DNA of 25,111 bases. It comes from a virus. Position numbers and translations under genes: made by a program. Each line of letters opens with the position of its first letter. Position 1 is the first letter of the stretch. Under the pieces are notes generated by a model. The model did not search any database. It saw only the letters and a program-made list of their open reading frames with translations, and was not told the DNA's origin. Below, piece after piece: positions 22,433 through 25,111 of this stretch. The stretch is from positions 1 to 25,111 of IMG/VR virus record IMGVR_UViG_3300009128_000120; one strand, given 5' to 3'.

Positions 22433-23803
22433 ATGGCCTGGTTGAAGACACGCGACGTGCGAACCAACTGCATCATCGCACGGCACATCACCGCCAACAT
22501 CATCGCCTACGACAAGCTCACCATCACCGAGGGGAACATCCTCATCGGCGACAGCAGCAACAACGGCGAGCTGCTGGACGTAGGCGCTGCGGCCGGAGCC
22601 CTGGCCATCGGCGACGGGGCTGGAGACATCACCGTGCGCCAGCTGTCGGGAGCCATCTCCCTGTCAGCCACGGGCGTAACCGCGCTGACGGGTTTCCTGC
22701 CCACGGCGGGCTCCAAGCAGACCATCTCAAGCGGAACCCTGACCCTGGGCGGCGTGCCTGTCGCGCTGGTCGAGGGCGAGGCCGGAGCGGCTGACAACCT
22801 GGACACCATGGCGGGCATGGCGGATGGCGAGATCGCCTTCCTCTACTGCTACGACGCAGCCGCCAACATCACCATCCGAGACAACGCCGTCGGTGGTGGC
22901 AACATCTACACCCCCCGGGCCGCCAGCATCGTGCTGGACGTGGTCCAGGACGGCGTGGTCATCCAGCGCCAGGGCACCGACTACATGGTGCTGGCCAAGA
23001 TGCTGCAGGCCGGCTGGGGCACCACCACCCAAGCGCCGGGCACCTCCGACAGCGGCACCGCCAGCATCACCATGGGCGGTAGCACCGCCAGCGGCACGGC
23101 TTCCATCTCCATGGGAGGCAATACCGCCAGTTCGACGGCCACCGTCACGGAGAACAACCCCGATCCCAGCATGTCGATGTGGATGAACCCGGGCGCCGCG
23201 GGCGGCGTAAACCTGGTCCCGCAGAAGGCGGTGGACTTCGACGAGAGCACCTGGGGCAACATCACCCAGATGAACGAGTCTCCCCGGAACGTGCAGGCAG
23301 ACTTCAGCGGCACCTGGGATGGCGGCAACATCGAGATCACCGGCCTGGACAGCACCGGAGCGGACACCACCGAGACCATCACCGCCAGCGCTGGCTCGGT
23401 GGTGCAGGGAACCAAGGGCTGGCACAAGGTACGGCGCATCCGCAACCTGGGCACCCGCACCGCCGGCACCGTGGACGTGCAGGACGGAGACAAGATCGGC
23501 GTGCATGTCGGCAGCCTCACTCCCGGCAACCTGGAGGCATACGAGCTCTCCGCTGGTGGCCGGGACGCGGGCGCCAGCATTGCCTCCAGCGGTCTGATCA
23601 CCTTCAGCACCGCCCTGAACGGTGCGCGCGACTACTACGTCACGTTCACGCTGGCCAACGCCTACACCGACGCCGGCCACACCCACGGCGCCACCGGGCT
23701 CACCGCCACGGACAGCGGCCACACCCACGGTGCCACGGGGTTGACCGCCACGGATGCGGGGCACACCCACACCCACAGCGCCACCCACATCCACACGGTG
23801 TAG
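22433..23803 (+). CDS. Tail fibre with C-terminal HxH repeats
   Basis: This 456-residue protein from ATG 22433 has GGAGG at 22423-22427. The start (IIARHITANIIAYDKLTITE) is followed by NILIGDSSNNGELLDVGAAA and GDITVRQLSGAISLSATGVT, short beta repeats typical of trimeric fibre shafts. Two 13-residue repeats (GTASITMGGSTAS, GTASISMGGNTAS) lie at about residues 208-233. The C-terminus has GHTHGATGLTATD repeated and ends AGHTHTHSATHIHTV. HxH motifs in T4 fibres coordinate iron along the trimer axis, so the same is expected here. It follows the internal virion genes as T7 gene 17 does, with promoter-like copy 3 in front. No T7-type N-terminal tail-attachment domain is evident. This is probably the main receptor-contact protein. 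Confidence 0.8.
   Translation: MAWLKTRDVRTNCIIARHITANIIAYDKLTITEGNILIGDSSNNGELLDVGAAAGALAIGDGAGDITVRQLSGAISLSATGVTALTGFLPTAGSKQTISSGTLTLGGVPVALVEGEAGAADNLDTMAGMADGEIAFLYCYDAAANITIRDNAVGGGNIYTPRAASIVLDVVQDGVVIQRQGTDYMVLAKMLQAGWGTTTQAPGTSDSGTASITMGGSTASGTASISMGGNTASSTATVTENNPDPSMSMWMNPGAAGGVNLVPQKAVDFDESTWGNITQMNESPRNVQADFSGTWDGGNIEITGLDSTGADTTETITASAGSVVQGTKGWHKVRRIRNLGTRTAGTVDVQDGDKIGVHVGSLTPGNLEAYELSAGGRDAGASIASSGLITFSTALNGARDYYVTFTLANAYTDAGHTHGATGLTATDSGHTHGATGLTATDAGHTHTHSATHIHTV
23054..23131 (+). repeat. Two 39-nt tandem repeats in the fibre shaft
   Basis: Two adjacent copies encode GTASI(T/S)MGG(S/N)TAS at 23054-23092 and 23093-23131. The DNA has drifted at several positions (for example GGCGGTAGC against GGAGGCAAT) while the protein pattern is kept, so the duplication is old and under selection. 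Confidence 0.75.
23675..23758 (+). repeat. Two 42-nt tandem repeats encoding HxH motifs
   Basis: Each unit encodes 14 residues, GHTHGATGLTATD plus one residue, at 23675-23716 and 23717-23758. A partial third unit follows (GHTHTH). Copy number could change the length of the metal-binding tip without a frameshift. Confidence 0.85.
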
Positions 23804-23804
23804 C

Positions 23805-24110
23805 GTGCAGCTGCTCTTCTTCCTGGTCCTGGCCGCCATCACCACGGCGGCCTGGGCTCAGGGGTTGGAGCCGCCGGCGCCGGCCGCGCAGGCGACCTTC
23901 GACCCGTTCGGGATCGGGGATGTCTCCTTCCCGGCCGCGCTGGTGATCTGCACCTGGCTCCTCACCAAGTGGCATCCGGAGTTCAGGTTCCACGTGGAGT
24001 TGGGGTCGGAGGCCCGAGCCACGGCCGAGTCCATGACGGACCGGCTTGCCAAGGTGCTCGAGACCCTGCACAACAACGCCGCCCTGTTCTTCGGCAAGAG
24101 GTCAGCATGA
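23805..24110 (+). CDS. Holin-like small membrane protein
   Basis: This 101-residue protein starts at GTG 23805, one base after the fibre stop. The longer frame from ATG 23754 lies inside the fibre repeats and is unlikely. No Shine-Dalgarno is evident, so coupling to the fibre gene is expected. The first 18 residues (MQLLFFLVLAAITTAAWA) look like a signal sequence or a first membrane span with a possible cleavage after AWA. A Pro/Ala linker, a second apolar stretch (FPAALVICTWLLTKW) and a charged amphipathic helix follow (ESMTDRLAKVLETLHN). Two spans with a charged C-terminus fit a class II-type holin; a spanin-like role is less likely. Position after the fibre parallels T7 gene 17.5. Confidence 0.6.
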   Translation: MQLLFFLVLAAITTAAWAQGLEPPAPAAQATFDPFGIGDVSFPAALVICTWLLTKWHPEFRFHVELGSEARATAESMTDRLAKVLETLHNNAALFFGKRSA

Positions 24111-24598
24111 ACCTGGAAGTTCAGCGCTTCTCGAGCGACAGCGACAGCACCCTCGGCCTGCTCTTCCAGGTGGTGCTGGTGGGTCGGCGCGTCCTGCGCC
24201 GGTTCCTCTGCTTCACCCTGGAGGACGAGCACCGCACCGTCAAGGTGTCTGGTGAGACCCGCATCCCCGCCGGCAACTACCGGCTGACCCTGCGCAAGGA
24301 GGGCGGTCACCACCAGCGGTACGGCAAGAGGTACGGATCGTGGCACAAGGGCATGCTGTGGGTGCGCGAGGTGCCGGGCTTCGAGTGGATCCTCATCCAC
24401 GTGGGCAACGACGACGACGACACCGCCGGCTGCCTGCTGGTGGGCGACAGCGCCCGGCAGAACATCTCCCAGTCTGGTCAGATCCAGCAGTCTCGCAAGG
24501 CCTACGAGCGCATCTACCCGGAGATCGCCGCCTCCATCGAGAGGGGCGACGACGTGTGGATCACGTACATCGACCACGACACCGCCAAGGAGCAGTGA
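24107..24598 (+). CDS. DUF5675 family protein, lysis cassette candidate
   Basis: This 163-residue protein from ATG 24107 overlaps the previous stop. It carries the DUF5675 pattern: STLGLLF (14-20), RFLCFTLED (32-40), VKVSGETRIPAGNY (45-58), WHKGMLWVREVPGFEW (79-94), ILIHVGNDDDDTAGCLLVG (95-113). The family is common in phages and its function is not established. The H98-x10-C109 arrangement (IHVGN, then DTAGC) resembles the His and Gly-Cys active-site layout of YkuD-type L,D-transpeptidases. A cell-wall-acting role next to the holin candidate is therefore an attractive inference. No conventional endolysin is visible in the window. Confidence 0.8.
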   Translation: MNLEVQRFSSDSDSTLGLLFQVVLVGRRVLRRFLCFTLEDEHRTVKVSGETRIPAGNYRLTLRKEGGHHQRYGKRYGSWHKGMLWVREVPGFEWILIHVGNDDDDTAGCLLVGDSARQNISQSGQIQQSRKAYERIYPEIAASIERGDDVWITYIDHDTAKEQ

Positions 24599-24599
24599 C

Positions 24600-24785
24600 A
24601 TGGCCATCGACAGTCAAGAGAAGCAGGTCATCGGGCGCAAGCTGTACAAGCTGGGGCTCTGGCTCTGCTCGTGCTTCGCCCCGGACGAGGACGGCTCCAT
24701 CAGCTTCGACGACACGGAGTTCAAGCTGGCGAAGAAGAAGCTGCGCAAGTTGCTCTTCTACGTGGTGATCTCGGCCATCGACTGA
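24600..24785 (+). CDS. Unknown 61-residue protein closing the late cluster
   Basis: This 61-residue protein from ATG 24600 lies one base after the DUF5675 stop. It has a basic start, an apolar patch with two cysteines (KLGLWLCSCFAPDEDG), an acidic loop DEDGSISFDD, and a Lys-rich amphipathic helix ending in LLFYVVISAID. The acidic loop resembles part of an EF-hand but lacks the first Asp and the final Glu. It may be membrane-associated and belong to the lysis group. Its last 28 bases overlap the end of the minus-strand gene. Confidence 0.6.
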   Translation: MAIDSQEKQVIGRKLYKLGLWLCSCFAPDEDGSISFDDTEFKLAKKKLRKLLFYVVISAID

Positions 24786-24973
24786 GGACACAGCCTGCGC
24801 TGCGCCCGCTCGGCGAACATGAGAGCCACCCGGTGGTCGCTCACCACCAGGTAGCGGCGCCCGGTCTCGACCTTGTTGTAGGCGGCGTCGTGCCCGTGGC
24901 AGACCGCCATCAGGATCTGGTAGGGCTCGTGCGGCTTCGTGCCGGGCAGGGGTCCTTGCACCAGCTCAATCAT
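24758..24973 (-). CDS. Unknown 71-residue minus-strand protein
   Basis: This gene reads leftward from ATG at 24973, with GGGAGGTG upstream on the minus strand at good spacing and the stop of the upstream gene immediately before it. The 71 residues include YQILMAVCHGHDAAYNKVET and GRRYLVVSDHRVALMFAERA, which suggests a mixed alpha/beta fold. Codon third positions are strongly G/C in this frame, as in the phage's other genes, which argues it is not a shadow. It meets the last late gene tail to tail with a 28-base overlap. No family is recognised. Confidence 0.68.
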   Translation of the reverse strand: MIELVQGPLPGTKPHEPYQILMAVCHGHDAAYNKVETGRRYLVVSDHRVALMFAERAQRRLCPQSMAEITT

Positions 24974-25111
24974 TCAGCACCTCCCGCACAGTGCCACGGA
25001 GCCCCGCGGCCCTGTGAAGGTCACGTCGGCCTTCTCTTCGCACAACCAGCAGACGCGCCAGAGGATCTCTCGGGTCCCTGGACGGCTGGGGACGAGGTGG
25101 ATCTTGGTGGT
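24974..25111 (-). CDS. Minus-strand zinc-finger-like protein, 5' part beyond window
   Basis: The frame is open on the minus strand from the right edge (25111) to TGA at 24976-24974, giving the last 45 residues of a gene that begins outside the window. It contains CWLC near the middle and ends LCGRC, a CxxC-x17-CxxC arrangement typical of a small zinc ribbon. About 87 percent of its third codon positions are G or C by hand count, matching real genes here. Its stop abuts the ATG of the next minus-strand gene and its final codons carry that gene's GGGAGG site, so the two form an operon running against the late genes. Confidence 0.7.
   Translation of the reverse strand, partial: TTKIHLVPSRPGTREILWRVCWLCEEKADVTFTGPRGSVALCGRC

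Noticed and set aside
23754-23804. Upstream ATG 23754 as start of the holin-like gene
   Set aside because: It would add a Pro/Thr stretch that is an out-of-frame reading of the fibre HxH repeats and would bury the signal-like N-terminus.
24669-24720. EF-hand calcium loop in the 61-residue protein
   Set aside because: The first ligand position is Ala and the last is Asp rather than Glu; only part of the pattern is present.

Overview
The window is a block of a tailed double-stranded DNA phage or prophage genome. It holds the DNA-packaging, head, tail and ejection genes, and it appears to be a short-tailed (podovirus-type) virus. Packed overlapping genes, strong AGGAGG-type ribosome sites, and a gene order running terminase, portal, scaffold, capsid, cement, head-tail adaptor, nozzle, internal virion proteins, fibre and lysis all support this. 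The DNA is GC-rich with strong G/C preference at third codon positions, so the host is probably a high-GC bacterium. Nothing in the window identifies the host further. No integrase, tRNA, CRISPR array or insertion sequence is visible.

Layout. Positions 1-1780 hold six small overlapping plus-strand genes of accessory or middle-gene type, the first cut by the window edge. Positions 1777-2650 hold a protein with two helix-turn-helix domains and an 87-residue protein, either of which could be the missing small terminase. Positions 2650-7963 hold the large terminase, a 92-residue protein, the portal, an FmdB-type zinc-ribbon protein, an acidic protein and the scaffold candidate. Positions 8082-9533 hold the major capsid and cement/decoration proteins. 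Positions 9623-14985 hold the head-tail adaptor, a tail nozzle (tubular B-like) protein and three beta-rich virion proteins. Positions 14995-22298 hold three internal virion proteins of 200, 550 and 1678 residues, recalling the T7 gp14/gp15/gp16 series. Positions 22433-24785 hold a fibre with HxH repeats, a holin-like membrane protein, a DUF5675 protein and a 61-residue protein. From 24758 to the right edge two genes run on the minus strand and meet the late cluster tail to tail. No gene-free stretch exceeds 300 bases; the three real gaps are 7964-8081, 9534-9622 and 22299-22432.

The most interesting result is regulatory. Each of those three gaps carries the same element, TTGACG, exactly 11 nt, then TACAG, embedded in a dyad. 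It was found nowhere else by eye on either strand. The copies precede the capsid gene, the adaptor gene and the fibre gene. A very stable GC hairpin follows the capsid/cement pair. T7 places promoter phi10, terminator Tphi and promoter phi17 at matching points. The spacing does not fit sigma-70 (-35/-10), so a phage-type promoter read by a phage RNA polymerase encoded outside this window is the leading hypothesis. Other points include a pure GTCGGT x5 tract abutting one copy, a reading-frame/codon-bias anomaly at the start of the scaffold gene, and a capsid ribosome site inside a hairpin.
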